From: Mycobacterium sp. 852013-50091_SCH5140682 | GTDB lineage: Bacteria; Actinomycetota; Actinomycetes; Mycobacteriales; Mycobacteriaceae | Length of the DNA: 34,190 nt | Reading direction: 5' to 3' | NCBI RefSeq assembly: GCF_001665685.1 | Contig: NZ_LZTB01000123.1 | Location: forward strand, 1 to 34,190 | Shown: positions 1 through 10,175 of the stretch, piece after piece | Position numbering within the stretch: position 1 is the stretch's first letter | Layout of the letters: each line of letters opens with the position of its first letter | Notes under the pieces: generated by a model | What the model was told of the DNA's origin: nothing | What the model saw: the letters and a program-made list of their open reading frames with translations, nothing else | The model's database searches: none | Position numbers and translations under genes: made by a program

Positions 1-78
1 TACGGACGCACCGACGCCGAACCCACCGCACGCTTCCACACCCTCTGGAGCGGTGACCGCACCGAAATCCAGGCCTGA
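1..78 (+). CDS. gnd1: 6-phosphogluconate dehydrogenase, C-terminal end (partial)
   Basis: Only the last 25 codons are present, read in frame 1 and ending at TGA 76-78. The tail contains FHTLWSGDRTE, which resembles the C-terminal end of decarboxylating 6-phosphogluconate dehydrogenases (FHTxWSGDR). That enzyme converts 6-phosphogluconate to ribulose-5-phosphate with NADP reduction in the pentose phosphate pathway. In M. tuberculosis gnd1 (Rv1844c) lies directly before guaB1, and here guaB1 starts 14 bases downstream, which supports the call. The catalytic part lies outside the window, so the identity rests on a short tail plus synteny. Confidence 0.75.
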   Translation, partial: YGRTDAEPTARFHTLWSGDRTEIQA

Positions 79-92
79 GTAGATTCGATGCC

Positions 93-1529
93 GTGAGGTT
101 TTTGGACGGACACACCCCGCCGTACGACCTGACCTATAACGATGTGTTCATCGTTCCGGGCCGGTCGGACGTCGCGTCCCGCTTCGATGTCGACCTGTCC
201 ACCGTCGACGGCTCCGGGACAACCATTCCGGTGGTCGTTGCGAACATGACGGCGGTGGCAGGCCGCCGGATGGCCGAGACGATCGCGCGCCGCGGCGGCA
301 TCGTGGTGCTCCCGCAGGACCTGCCGATCACCGTGGTGGCCGACACCGTCCAATTCGTCAAGAGTCGCGACCTGGTGGCAGACACCCCGGTAGTGCTCGG
401 CCCGGAAGATTCGGTGTCCGACGCGATGGCGTTGATTCACAAGCGGGCTCATGGCGCGGCTGTTGTCACGTTCGAGGGGCGCCCCATCGGGCTGGTCACC
501 GAGGCCAGCTGCGCTGGGGTCGACCGGTTCGCCCGGGTCCGCGACGTCGGGTTGTCCGATTTCGTGACGGCTCCGGTCGGCACCGAACCACGCCAGGTGT
601 TCGACCTGCTCGAGCATGCGCCGGTCGATGTCGCGGTGCTCACCGCGCCGGACGGCACCCTGGCCGGCGTGCTGACGCGTACCGGCGCGATCCGGGCCGG
701 GATCTACGCGCCCGCGGTCGATGCCTCCGGACGGCTGCGGGTGGCCGCAGCGGTCGGCATCAACGGTGATATCGCGGGCAAGGCCCGCGCGCTGGTCGAG
801 GCGGGTGCCGATCTGCTCGTCATCGACACCGCGCACGGGCACCAGCACAAGATGCTCGACGCCATCAAGGCGGTGGCATCGCTGGATCTCGGGGTACCGC
901 TGGCGGCGGGCAACGTGGTCTCCGCCGAGGGCACCCGCGACCTGATCGAAGCAGGCGCGACGATCGTCAAGGTCGGGGTCGGCCCTGGCGCCATGTGCAC
1001 CACGAGGATGATGACGGGCGTGGGCCGGCCACAGTTCTCCGCGGTGGTCGAATGTGCCTCCGCGGCAAAGCAACTCGGCGCGCACGCGTGGGCCGACGGC
1101 GGCGTGCGCCATCCGCGGGACGTGGCGCTGGCGCTGGCCGCAGGCGCGTCCAACGTGATGATCGGGTCGTGGTTCGCAGGCACCTACGAATCCCCCGGCG
1201 ATCTGCTGCGCGACCGTGACGACCGCCCGTACAAAGAGAGCTACGGCATGGCCTCCAAACGCGCCGTGGCGGCCCGCACCGCTGGCGACAGCCCGTTCGA
1301 CCGGGCCCGCAAGGCACTGTTCGAGGAGGGCATCTCGACCTCCCGGATGGAACTCGATCCGGCCCGTGGCGGTGTCGAGGATCTGCTCGACCACATCACC
1401 TCGGGCGTGCGCAGCACCTGCACCTACGTGGGTGCCGCCACCCTGCCCGAACTGCACGAGAAGGTGGTGCTCGGGGTGCAGTCGGCGGCCGGTTTCGCCG
1501 AGGGCCATCCGCTGCCGAGCGGTTGGTGA
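93..1529 (+). CDS. guaB1: GuaB1, IMPDH-family GMP reductase with CBS domains
   Basis: A 478-residue IMPDH/GMPR-family TIM barrel with an inserted CBS pair at about residues 96-205. Visible landmarks are the N-terminal LTYNDVFIVPGRS, the catalytic loop GVGPGAMCTTRMMTG with Cys302, and the WADGGVRHPRDVALALAAGA phosphate-binding region. The start is GTG at 93, and MRFLDGH fits Rv1843c-type proteins. From memory, mycobacterial GuaB1 has been shown to be a GMP reductase (GMP to IMP, NADPH-dependent, nucleotide-modulated through the CBS module) rather than an IMP dehydrogenase, which is GuaB2. It is therefore probably a purine salvage enzyme in the cytoplasm. It follows gnd1 after only 14 bases, so the two are probably cotranscribed. 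Confidence 0.9.
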   Translation: MRFLDGHTPPYDLTYNDVFIVPGRSDVASRFDVDLSTVDGSGTTIPVVVANMTAVAGRRMAETIARRGGIVVLPQDLPITVVADTVQFVKSRDLVADTPVVLGPEDSVSDAMALIHKRAHGAAVVTFEGRPIGLVTEASCAGVDRFARVRDVGLSDFVTAPVGTEPRQVFDLLEHAPVDVAVLTAPDGTLAGVLTRTGAIRAGIYAPAVDASGRLRVAAAVGINGDIAGKARALVEAGADLLVIDTAHGHQHKMLDAIKAVASLDLGVPLAAGNVVSAEGTRDLIEAGATIVKVGVGPGAMCTTRMMTGVGRPQFSAVVECASAAKQLGAHAWADGGVRHPRDVALALAAGASNVMIGSWFAGTYESPGDLLRDRDDRPYKESYGMASKRAVAARTAGDSPFDRARKALFEEGISTSRMELDPARGGVEDLLDHITSGVRSTCTYVGAATLPELHEKVVLGVQSAAGFAEGHPLPSGW

Positions 1530-1554
1530 CGCAGCCCGCTGCTTCTCGCCGCGA

Positions 1555-1560
1555 TAAGAT
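1555..1560 (+). promoter_or_regulatory. candidate -10 element upstream of the CNNM/CBS operon
   Basis: TAAGAT fits the mycobacterial TANNNT -10 pattern and lies in the 233-base gap after guaB1. A start near 1567 would give a leader of roughly 195 bases before the ATG at 1763. There is no convincing -35. Inferred from sequence only. Confidence 0.3.
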
Positions 1561-1622
1561 GGACGCTCATCGCATTCACTGCTGGCCAGATTTCGCTGCG
1601 CCATCCGAACGAAAGGGTTCAC

Positions 1623-1762
1623 GTGCCGCAGGCACCCGCTGAGGCCTCCGGTTCTGAACCGGCCTTCTCCGCGGAACAGCAGACAGCATCGGACGCCGAC
1701 ACGGGCGACCCCTCTACTAGTCGGCCGGGCCTTCTGCCCGGCGCCCCGCAGGCGAGGACCCG

Positions 1763-1766
<4 letters not shown>
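1623..1766 (+). CDS. possible 47-residue leader peptide coupled to the CNNM/CBS operon
   Basis: A short frame starts with GTG at 1623, five bases after GAAAGGG (1611-1617), a good ribosome-binding site. It ends at TGA 1764-1766, overlapping the next gene's ATG (1763-1765) as ATGA, the usual sign of translational coupling. The peptide is low in hydrophobic residues and rich in Pro (seven), acidic residues, Ser and Ala, with no domain. About 72% of third codon positions are G or C, lower than I would expect for the surrounding genes, so it may not be a conserved protein. It could be a regulatory upstream ORF or a chance frame. A G+C hairpin lies inside its distal part. Confidence 0.35.
1724..1742 (+). 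promoter_or_regulatory. 7-bp G+C hairpin just before the CNNM gene start
   Basis: GCCGGGC (1724-1730), a five-base loop CTTCT, then GCCCGGC (1736-1742) form a perfect seven-pair stem ending 20 bases before the ATG at 1763. It lies inside the candidate leader ORF, so translating ribosomes would melt it. No U-tract follows, so it is not a simple intrinsic terminator. It could affect access to the GAGGA site at 1754-1758. Confidence 0.35.
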
Positions 1767-3128
<1,362 letters not shown>

Positions 3129-3136
<8 letters not shown>

Positions 3137-4187
3137 CGTCTTCGGCGTGCTGCTCACCATCGTGCTGCTGGCGGCCAACGCGTTCTTCGTGGCGTCGGAG
3201 TTCGCACTCATATCGGCCCGCCGCGACCGGCTGCAGGCGTTGGCCGAGCAAGGCAAGCGCAGTGCGGTGACCGTGATCCGCGCGGGCGAGAACCTGTCGC
3301 TCATGCTGGCCGGGTCGCAGCTGGGCATCACGATCTGTTCGATCCTGCTGGGTCGCGTCGGTGAGCCCGCGGTGGCCCATCTGCTGTCGAAACCGTTCGA
3401 GCTCCTCGGGGTGTCCGACGCGATACTGCACACGGTGTCATTCGTGGTGTCGTTGGCGATCGTCGTGACGCTGCACGTGCTGCTCGGCGAGATGGTGCCG
3501 AAGAACATCGCGATCGCAGGCCCGGAGTCGGCCGCCATGCTGCTGATCCCGACGTATCTGGTCTACATCCGCGCGGCCCGGCCGTTCATCGCGTTCTACA
3601 ACTGGTGCGCCAACGCCACGCTGCGCCTGTTCCGGGTCGAGACCCGCGACGAGCTCGAGTCCGCGGTCTCGACCGTCGAGCTCTCGGAGATGATCGCCGA
3701 ATCGCTCTCGGAGGGCCTGCTCGACGCCGAGGAGCACCTGCGGCTGACCCGGGCATTGCAGACCCGGACCCGCAAGGTGGCCGATGTCGCGATGCCGCTG
3801 TCGGAGATGCATGCCATCCGCGTCGCCGCCCCCGGCTCGGGCCCGATGGTCGGCGATGTCGAGCGGGCCCTCGCCGAAACCGGCTACTCCCGCTTCCCGG
3901 TGGCCGATTCGTTCGGCGAGTTCATCGGGTACCTGCACATCAAGGACGTGCTGCCGGAGGTCGCCGATCCCGAGGCCGTCCTCGACGTGTCGATGGTTCG
4001 GCCACTGCCGCAAGTGCCTGCGTCGCTTCCGGTGCCCGACGCGTTGTCGCGGCTGCGGCGCAGCAACAGCCACCTGGCACTGGTCACCGATGACGCGGCA
4101 GGCGGCGCCGTCACCGCCATGGTGGCGCTGGAGGATCTGGTCGAGGATCTGGTCGGGACCGTGCGCGACGGGACCCACCGTGTCTGA
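3129..4187 (+). CDS. CNNM/CBS-domain membrane protein, second copy (Rv1841c-like)
   Basis: A 352-residue paralogue of the preceding protein. It has the N-terminal membrane segment, a DUF21 domain with LAGSQLGITICSILLGRVGEP and LLGEMVPKNIAIAGPE, and a CBS pair (about 215-345, with GYSRFPVADSFGEFIGYLHIKDVLPE and AMVALEDLVEDLVG). Unlike its neighbour it stops right after the second CBS domain and lacks the CorC_HlyC C-terminal domain. The natural arrangement in mycobacteria is a long/short pair, as here. The ATG at 3129 overlaps the upstream stop by 8 bases, with AAGGAG upstream, so translation is probably coupled. The transport substrate is unknown; a divalent cation is the family-based guess. 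Confidence 0.87.
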
Positions 4188-5076
4188 GCTGGTGCTCGGC
4201 GAGGCGGACTGGACCGAACGGGAGCAGCGTCACCGCGCCCGCGTCGACCGTTTCCTGACGCCACACCTGCGCCGCCAAGAACACGGTGAGGCGCACCCGG
4301 TGTGGGACTTCCTGTTCACCTACTACAGCCTGCGCCCGCGTCAGCTGCGCCGCTGGCACCCGGGGTTCGGCGTGGTGCTTGCTGGCCCGCCGGCCCGGCG
4401 TTATCTCGGTGCGAGCGGCTACGGCAGCCGTGGCGACGGGGTCGGGGTGACACCGGCGCATCTGAGTTCGCGCGCCGACACGGTCCGGTTCATCGCGCAG
4501 TTGCTGCGGGCGACCGCGACCCGTCCGCCGCGGCTGAACTGCTTCGGCCTGCACGAGTGGGCGATGGTGTACCGCACGCCCGAGAAGCGGCACGGCCAGG
4601 TGGCGCTGCGGCTCGGCGCCGCCGGAACTGACGCCGTCGTCGACTCGCTTCCGCTGCGCTGTAGCCACTTCGACGCGTTCCGGTTCTTCACCGAACCCGC
4701 CGTTCCGCGCAACGAGCAGCCGCTGAGCCGCGAGACGCAGGTACGCACCGAGCAGCCGGGCTGCATTCACGCCGCCATGGACTGCTACAAGTGGGCATAC
4801 AAACTGGGCCCGCTGGTGGCCTCCGAACTGGTCATGGATGCTCTCGAGCTGGCCGCCGCCGCGCGGGCCGTCGACATGCGGGCCAGCCCGTATGACCTCG
4901 GCGACTACGGCTTCGCACCGATCGCCATCGAAACGCCGGCCGGGCGGGCCGAATACGTGCGCGCACAGCAGGACATCGCCGAGCGGGCAGCTCCGTTGCG
5001 GGCCCGGCTGCTCGCCGAATGTGACACTCTGCTCGAAGTGCTGGACACCGAAACATCGCTGCCTCGCGCGCGATAA
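4180..5076 (+). CDS. conserved actinobacterial protein of unknown function
   Basis: A 298-residue soluble protein starting with GTG at 4180, overlapping the CNNM gene by 8 bases. The same frame stays open further upstream, but that part only shadows the CNNM gene. No membrane segment or signal peptide is visible. Striking conserved-looking patches are WDFLFTYYSLRPRQLRRWHPG, FGLHEWAMVY, LRCSHFDAFRFFT and CIHAAMDCYKWAYKL, rich in Trp, Tyr, His and Cys, as expected of an enzyme active site. Relatives in actinomycete genomes are sometimes labelled 3-methyladenine DNA glycosylase, but I see no HhH or AAG motif that supports this. The position suggests it belongs to the CNNM transcript. Confidence 0.75.
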   Translation: MSELVLGEADWTEREQRHRARVDRFLTPHLRRQEHGEAHPVWDFLFTYYSLRPRQLRRWHPGFGVVLAGPPARRYLGASGYGSRGDGVGVTPAHLSSRADTVRFIAQLLRATATRPPRLNCFGLHEWAMVYRTPEKRHGQVALRLGAAGTDAVVDSLPLRCSHFDAFRFFTEPAVPRNEQPLSRETQVRTEQPGCIHAAMDCYKWAYKLGPLVASELVMDALELAAAARAVDMRASPYDLGDYGFAPIAIETPAGRAEYVRAQQDIAERAAPLRARLLAECDTLLEVLDTETSLPRAR

Positions 5077-5122
5077 CCAAGATGCACGAGCGCAGACCCG
5101 CTTCGAGCCAGGGAGGGCACCC

Positions 5123-5587
5123 ATGCGCGCAACGACCATGACCGCGTCGGCGGCGCTGTTGCTCGGCGTGGCGGGCACCGTCGGACTGGCGCCCGCTCAC
5201 GCCACGGTATGCGCTCCGGGCACCGTCAGGCTGACGGCCGTGAGCACCGACGCCACGCAGGGCACCATCACCGGCTCCCCGGCCGGCGGCGGGGCACCGA
5301 TCACCCTGAGCGGTCCGCTCGACGCGTACCAGAAATCTGAGGGGTTCGGCGACAACCCACCGCCCGCGGTGAAGCAGTGGGACGACACGCTCGACGAGGT
5401 GAACGTGCCCATCGCGCCCGACGACCCCAATTGGTACGGCCGCGCCAAGAGCCGGGCCTTCGCGTCGCGCTCGTTGAACGACCTCGCGGTCTCCTTCCCG
5501 GCAAACACTTTGGTCGTCCACTACTGGCAGGGCGACCCGCCCGGTGCTGCATGCGCCATGTCATCCATTCAGCCCGTGGCCCCGTAG
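5123..5587 (+). CDS. small secreted protein of unknown function
   Basis: A 154-residue protein with a Sec-type signal peptide: a short basic start (MRATT), a hydrophobic core (about residues 6-22) and a likely AHA cleavage site near residue 27. The start is ATG at 5123 with GGGAGG seven bases upstream. The mature part has two cysteines (VCAPGTV near its N-terminus and AACAM near the C-terminus) that could form one disulfide, a Gly/Pro-rich middle, and a C-terminal AVSFPANTLVVHYWQGD patch. I do not recognise the family. It follows the previous gene by 46 bases, and the gap before glcB suggests it ends this transcription unit. Confidence 0.7.
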   Translation: MRATTMTASAALLLGVAGTVGLAPAHATVCAPGTVRLTAVSTDATQGTITGSPAGGGAPITLSGPLDAYQKSEGFGDNPPPAVKQWDDTLDEVNVPIAPDDPNWYGRAKSRAFASRSLNDLAVSFPANTLVVHYWQGDPPGAACAMSSIQPVAP

Positions 5588-5643
5588 GTGCACTCCCAGC
5601 GAACGACACACCTGCCGGGAAGGCCCCGAACAGCGCCGCACCC

Positions 5644-5660
5644 GTAATCGCCGCAATTAC
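5644..5660. promoter_or_regulatory. 17-bp near-palindrome upstream of glcB
   Basis: GTAATCGC, a central C, then GCAATTAC. The half-sites GTAATCGC and (reverse complement of the right arm) GTAATTGC agree at 7 of 8 positions. It lies just upstream of a candidate -10 (TACGAT, 5668-5673) and 54 bases before the glcB start, so it is well placed for a repressor or activator of glcB. I do not recognise the regulator. Confidence 0.45.
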
Positions 5661-5667
5661 TGACCGG

Positions 5668-5673
5668 TACGAT
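5668..5673 (+). promoter_or_regulatory. candidate -10 element of glcB
   Basis: TACGAT fits TANNNT and would give a leader of about 34 bases before the ATG at 5714. The near-palindrome at 5644-5660 would then cover the -35 side of this promoter. Sequence-based guess only. Confidence 0.35.
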
Positions 5674-5713
5674 GAGCAAATTGCCGCTATCCCGGAATAA
5701 GGATTGAGAACTG

Positions 5714-7945
5714 ATGACCGATCGCGTGAAGGTGGGCAACCTAGGGGTCGCCAAGGTGCTGCACGACTTCATCACCAATGAGGCGCTGCCCGGCACCGGG
5801 GTTGATCCCGACACCTTCTGGTCTGGTGTGGACAAGGTCGTAGCCGACCTCACCCCCAAGAACGAAGAGCTGCTCGCCCGCCGTGACGAGCTGCAGGCTC
5901 AGATCGACAAGTACCACCGCGCCCACGTCATCGAGCCCTTTGACCTGGCCGACTACAAGCAGTTCCTCACCGAGATCGGCTACCTGCAGCCCGAGCCTGC
6001 CGATTTCAGCGTCACCACCGCCGGGGTGGACGACGAGATCACCACGACGGCGGGCCCGCAGCTCGTGGTGCCGATCCTCAACGCGCGGTTCGCGCTCAAC
6101 GCCGCCAACGCGCGGTGGGGCTCGCTGTATGACGCGCTGTACGGCACCGATGTGATCTCTGAGGATGACGGCGCCGAAAAGGGCTCGGGCTACAACAAGA
6201 TTCGCGGCGACAAGGTGATCGCCTACGCCCGGAAGTTCCTCGACGAGTCCGTGCCGCTGGCCGCCGGCTCGTGGAGCGACGCCACCGGGCTCAAGATCGA
6301 CGACGGCCAACTGCTCGTGATTCTGGGTGACGGCCCTGCTGAGTCTGATGACCCCTCGCGCGAGCGCTCGTCGGTCGGGCTCGCCACGCCCGAGGAGTTC
6401 GTCGGCTACACCGGCGAGCTGGGCCAGCCGCAGTGGTCGGTGCTGCTCAAGCACCACGGGCTGCACATCGAGATCCTCATCGACCCCGACTCCCCCATCG
6501 GCTCCACCGACGCCGCAGGCATCAAGGACGTCGTCCTGGAATCCGCGATCACCACGATCATGGACTTCGAGGACTCCGTGGCCGCTGTCGATGCCGACGA
6601 CAAGGTGCTGGGCTACCGCAACTGGCTGGGCCTGAACAAGGGTGACCTGGCCGAAGAGGTCAGCAAGGGCGGCAAGACCTTCACCCGTGTCCTCAACGCC
6701 GACCGCACGTTCACCACACCTGACGGCGAGGGTGAGCTGACGCTGCCGGGACGCAGCCTGCTGTTCGTCCGCAATGTCGGACATCTGATGACCAACGACG
6801 CCATCACCGACGCCGAGGGCAAGGAAATCCCCGAAGGCATCCAGGACGCGCTGTTTACCGGCCTGATCGCCATGCATGGGTTGAAGAGCAGCGACGCCAA
6901 CGGTCCCCTGCAGAACAGCCGCACCGGCTCGGTGTACATCGTGAAGCCCAAGATGCACGGACCCGATGAGGTCGCGTTCACGTGTGAGCTGTTCAGCCGC
7001 GTCGAGGACGTGCTCGGCCTGCCCGAGGCGACCCTCAAGGTCGGCATCATGGACGAGGAGCGCCGCACCACGGTGAACCTCAAGGCCGCCATCAAGGCCG
7101 CCGCCGACCGCGTGGTGTTCATCAACACCGGCTTCCTGGACCGCACCGGCGACGAGATCCATACCTCGATGGAAGCCGGCCCGATGATCCGCAAGGGCGC
7201 GATGAAGAGCCAGCCGTGGATCAAGGCCTACGAGGACAACAACGTCGACGTCGGCCTCGCCACCGGCCTGTCCGGCAAGGCCCAGATCGGCAAGGGCATG
7301 TGGGCCATGACCGAGCTGATGGCCGACATGGTCGAGCAGAAGATCGGCCAGCCGAAGGCAGGCGCCACCACCGCGTGGGTGCCCTCCCCGACCGCCGCGA
7401 CGCTGCACGCCATGCACTACCACGCCGTCGACGTGTTCGAGGTGCAGAAGGAACTGGCGGGCCGCGAACGCGCGTCGATCGACGATCTGCTGACCATCCC
7501 GCTGGCCGACTCGTCGCTGACCTGGTCGTCGGAGGAGATCCACGAGGAGGTCGACAACAACTGCCAGTCGATCCTCGGCTACGTGGTCCGTTGGATCGAT
7601 GCCGGCGTCGGGTGCTCGAAGGTGCCCGACATCCACAACGTCGCCCTCATGGAGGACCGGGCCACCCTGCGGATCTCCAGCCAGCTGCTGGCCAACTGGT
7701 TGCGCCACGGCGTGATCACCGCCGACGACGTCAAGACCAGCCTGCGCCGCATGGCCGCCGTGGTCGACGAACAGAACGCAGGCGATCCCGACTACCTGGC
7801 GATGGCCCCGAATCCGGACGCCAGCATCGCGTTCCAGGCCGCCCAGGAACTCATCCTGTCGGGCGCGGCGCAGCCCAACGGCTACACCGAGCCGATCCTG
7901 CACCGCCGCCGCCGCGAGTTCAAAGCGAGCGCTGCTGCGCAGTGA
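5714..7945 (+). CDS. glcB: malate synthase G
   Basis: A 743-residue malate synthase G, which condenses glyoxylate and acetyl-CoA to malate in the glyoxylate shunt. Length and N-terminus (MTDRVKVGNLGVAKVLHDF) match mycobacterial GlcB (about 741 residues). Visible functional segments are IMDFEDSVAAVDADDK with the Mg-binding acidic residues, GRSLLFVRNVGHLMTNDA with the substrate Arg, MHGPDEVAFTCELFSRVED, GIMDEERRTTVNLKA, and the C-terminal VGCSKVPDIHNVALMEDRATLRIS with the catalytic Asp. The ATG at 5714 has GGATTGAGA upstream. It is needed for growth on acetate or fatty acids. A near-palindrome and candidate promoter lie in the 126-base gap upstream. The strand opposite carries a long open frame that is only a codon-bias shadow. 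Confidence 0.97.
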   Translation: MTDRVKVGNLGVAKVLHDFITNEALPGTGVDPDTFWSGVDKVVADLTPKNEELLARRDELQAQIDKYHRAHVIEPFDLADYKQFLTEIGYLQPEPADFSVTTAGVDDEITTTAGPQLVVPILNARFALNAANARWGSLYDALYGTDVISEDDGAEKGSGYNKIRGDKVIAYARKFLDESVPLAAGSWSDATGLKIDDGQLLVILGDGPAESDDPSRERSSVGLATPEEFVGYTGELGQPQWSVLLKHHGLHIEILIDPDSPIGSTDAAGIKDVVLESAITTIMDFEDSVAAVDADDKVLGYRNWLGLNKGDLAEEVSKGGKTFTRVLNADRTFTTPDGEGELTLPGRSLLFVRNVGHLMTNDAITDAEGKEIPEGIQDALFTGLIAMHGLKSSDANGPLQNSRTGSVYIVKPKMHGPDEVAFTCELFSRVEDVLGLPEATLKVGIMDEERRTTVNLKAAIKAAADRVVFINTGFLDRTGDEIHTSMEAGPMIRKGAMKSQPWIKAYEDNNVDVGLATGLSGKAQIGKGMWAMTELMADMVEQKIGQPKAGATTAWVPSPTAATLHAMHYHAVDVFEVQKELAGRERASIDDLLTIPLADSSLTWSSEEIHEEVDNNCQSILGYVVRWIDAGVGCSKVPDIHNVALMEDRATLRISSQLLANWLRHGVITADDVKTSLRRMAAVVDEQNAGDPDYLAMAPNPDASIAFQAAQELILSGAAQPNGYTEPILHRRRREFKASAAAQ

Positions 7946-8003
7946 CTAGACTTCGGCGGCGAAACCGGACGTTTGGTCGACGCGACGAGTACAGAGGCTA
8001 GGG

Positions 8004-10103
8004 ATGGGTAGGCACAGCGTTCCCGACGACCCCGAGGACTCGGCCGACGATCCCAGGCACGAACCGGGTCACCGGTCGGGTCGTTACGGCTCGGGCGGCT
8101 ATGACTCGGATGGCCACGACTCGGACGATTACGACAGGCCCGATTACGGGCGGCGGCGCGGCCCGCGTGATTCCGGCTACCGCGACTCGGAGTACGAGGA
8201 TCCCTATGGGGACGCCGAGTACGACGACGCGGGGTATGCGGGCTACCCCGATGACGACGACTACGCCGACGACGACGTCGACCGCGATGCGCCCACGACG
8301 CAGTTCAGTGCCGTCGGCCGGCGTCAGCCCAATGGCCGTCAACACGGCGGCGACTGGGACGGCGGGGAATGGACAGGCAGCCATCGCGCCGTCTCGACCG
8401 GTCGGCGCGGTGTCAGCGTCGGGGTGATCGCGGCGCTCGTCGGCGTCGTCGCGATCGTCGCAGTCGTCATCCTGTGGCGGTTCTTCGGTGATGTGCTCTC
8501 CAGCCGCAAGGACGCCGCGGCGGCCCGCTGCGTCGACGGGGACCTCGCGGTGTCCGTCATCGCCGACCCCACGATCTCCCCGACCGTGGAAACGTTGGCC
8601 GACAAATACAACGGGTCGGCCAACCCGATCGGTGACCGCTGCGTCAAGGTGCAGGTGAAATCGGCCGAATCCGACCAAGTGGTCAGCGGATTCGCCAACG
8701 CGTGGCCCAAGGACCTCGGCGACAGGCCCGCACTGTGGATCCCGGCCAGCGGGGTCTCCGAGGCACGGCTTGAGGCCACCGCGGGCGCCAAGACCGTCAG
8801 CGACAGCCGCTCCCTGGTCACCTCACCCGTGCTGCTCGCGGTGCCGCCACAACTCAAAGACGCGTTGGCGCAGCAGAACTGGTCGACGCTGCCGAACCTG
8901 CAGAGCAACCCGAGCGCCTTGAACGATCTGAAGCTCAACGGCTGGGGGCCGCTGAAACTGGCTCTGCCCACCCGCAACAACGGTGACGCCGCCTACCTGG
9001 CCGGCGAGGCGGTGGCGGCAGCCTCGGCACCATCGGGTGCACCGGCCAGCGCCGGACTCGGCGCTGTCAACACGCTGCTCGGCGGAGCACCCAAGCTCGA
9101 CAATGCCGAGCTGGGAACGGCTTTCGACGCCATGCTCAAGGCAACGGACCCGGCCGGTGCACCCGTGCATGCGGTCGTCACCACCGAGCAACAACTGTTC
9201 CAGCGCGCCGGCTCGCTCAGCGACGCCAAGCGCGACCTCGCCGGTTGGGTGCCACCGGGCCCCACCGCGATGGCGGATTACCCGACGGTGCTGCTGACCG
9301 GAGACTGGCTGTCTCAGGAACAGGTCACCGCCGCCAGCGAATTCGCGCGTTTCATGCGTAAACCCGAACAGCTCGGCGAGCTCGCCAAGGCCGGCTTCCG
9401 AGCCGAGGGCACGTCGGCGCCGTCCAGCGATGTGACCAAGTTCGCGCCCGTCAGCGCGCCACTGTCGGTCGGCGACAACACGATGCGGGTCACGCTCGCC
9501 AACGCGATGGCGACACCGTCGACGAGCCCGGCGGTGACGATCATGTTGGACCAGTCGATGCCCACCGATGAGGGCGGCAAGTCCCGGCTGGTGAATGTGG
9601 CTGCGGCACTTAACTCGCGACTCAAGGCACTGCCTGCAACCTCCGAGGTGGGCCTGTGGACGTTCGACGGCACCGAAGGCCGCTCCGCGGTGTCGAGAGG
9701 CCCGTTGTCCGACCAGGTCGGCGGTGAGCCCCGCTCGCAGGCGCTCAGCTCGACTCTCGATGAGCAGACGGCCTCGGGCGGTGGCGCGGTGTCGTTCACC
9801 ACGCTGCGCCTCATCTACACCGATGCGACGTCGAATTTCCGTGACGGCAAAGACAATTCGATCCTGGTGATCACCACCGGTCCGCATACCGACCAGAGCC
9901 TCGGTGGACAGGGCCTGCAGGATTACATCCACGGAGCCTTCGACCCGGCCCACCCGGTCGCGGTGAACGTCATCGACTTCGGCGGCGACACCGACCGGGC
10001 CACCTGGGAAGCGGTCGCGCAGACCACCGGCGGCAAGTATCAGCACCTGACCAGTTCGGCCTCGCCCGAACTGGCCGCCGCTGTTGCCACCATGCTGAGC
10101 TGA
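8004..10103 (+). CDS. membrane-anchored substrate-binding/VWA-domain protein (Rv1836c-like)
   Basis: A 699-residue protein. Residues 1-110 are a disordered cytoplasmic tail extremely rich in Asp, Tyr, Gly and Arg. One membrane segment follows at about 138-160 (VSVGVIAALVGVVAIVAVVILW). The outer part resembles an extracellular solute-binding fold (about 175-480), then a von Willebrand factor A domain (about 505-695). The VWA metal site looks degenerate: LDQSMP replaces DxSxS, and TTGPHTD stands where TDG would be. It is the Rv1836c-type gene that follows glcB in mycobacteria, with function unknown; surface adhesion or envelope assembly is a guess. GGCTAGGG precedes the ATG. Confidence 0.85.
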   Translation: MGRHSVPDDPEDSADDPRHEPGHRSGRYGSGGYDSDGHDSDDYDRPDYGRRRGPRDSGYRDSEYEDPYGDAEYDDAGYAGYPDDDDYADDDVDRDAPTTQFSAVGRRQPNGRQHGGDWDGGEWTGSHRAVSTGRRGVSVGVIAALVGVVAIVAVVILWRFFGDVLSSRKDAAAARCVDGDLAVSVIADPTISPTVETLADKYNGSANPIGDRCVKVQVKSAESDQVVSGFANAWPKDLGDRPALWIPASGVSEARLEATAGAKTVSDSRSLVTSPVLLAVPPQLKDALAQQNWSTLPNLQSNPSALNDLKLNGWGPLKLALPTRNNGDAAYLAGEAVAAASAPSGAPASAGLGAVNTLLGGAPKLDNAELGTAFDAMLKATDPAGAPVHAVVTTEQQLFQRAGSLSDAKRDLAGWVPPGPTAMADYPTVLLTGDWLSQEQVTAASEFARFMRKPEQLGELAKAGFRAEGTSAPSSDVTKFAPVSAPLSVGDNTMRVTLANAMATPSTSPAVTIMLDQSMPTDEGGKSRLVNVAAALNSRLKALPATSEVGLWTFDGTEGRSAVSRGPLSDQVGGEPRSQALSSTLDEQTASGGGAVSFTTLRLIYTDATSNFRDGKDNSILVITTGPHTDQSLGGQGLQDYIHGAFDPAHPVAVNVIDFGGDTDRATWEAVAQTTGGKYQHLTSSASPELAAAVATMLS

Positions 10104-10126
10104 CCCGGCAAAGAGGTGCGTCGTGA

Positions 10127-10143
10127 CTCCCGGTGAACGGGAG
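10127..10143 (+). terminator. short hairpin after the VWA gene
   Basis: CTCCCG (10127-10132), loop GTGAA, CGGGAG (10138-10143), 24 bases after the stop of the VWA gene and about 30 bases before the next start. The stem has six pairs and no immediate U-tract, though TTTTC follows some 17 bases later. It could be a weak terminator or a leader structure for the next gene. Confidence 0.35.
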
Positions 10144-10175
10144 AGAATACACACACCGACTTTTCAGGGGGTGTG

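Noticed and set aside
3784..4179. Upstream extension of the 298-residue unknown protein
   Set aside because: Arg/Ser/Pro-rich shadow of the CNNM gene; GTG 4180 with 8-base overlap matches the operon style.
5741..7903. 720-residue open frame antisense to glcB
   Set aside because: Shadow caused by G/C third codon positions; composition is His/Gly/Val/Asp-rich nonsense and glcB is certain.
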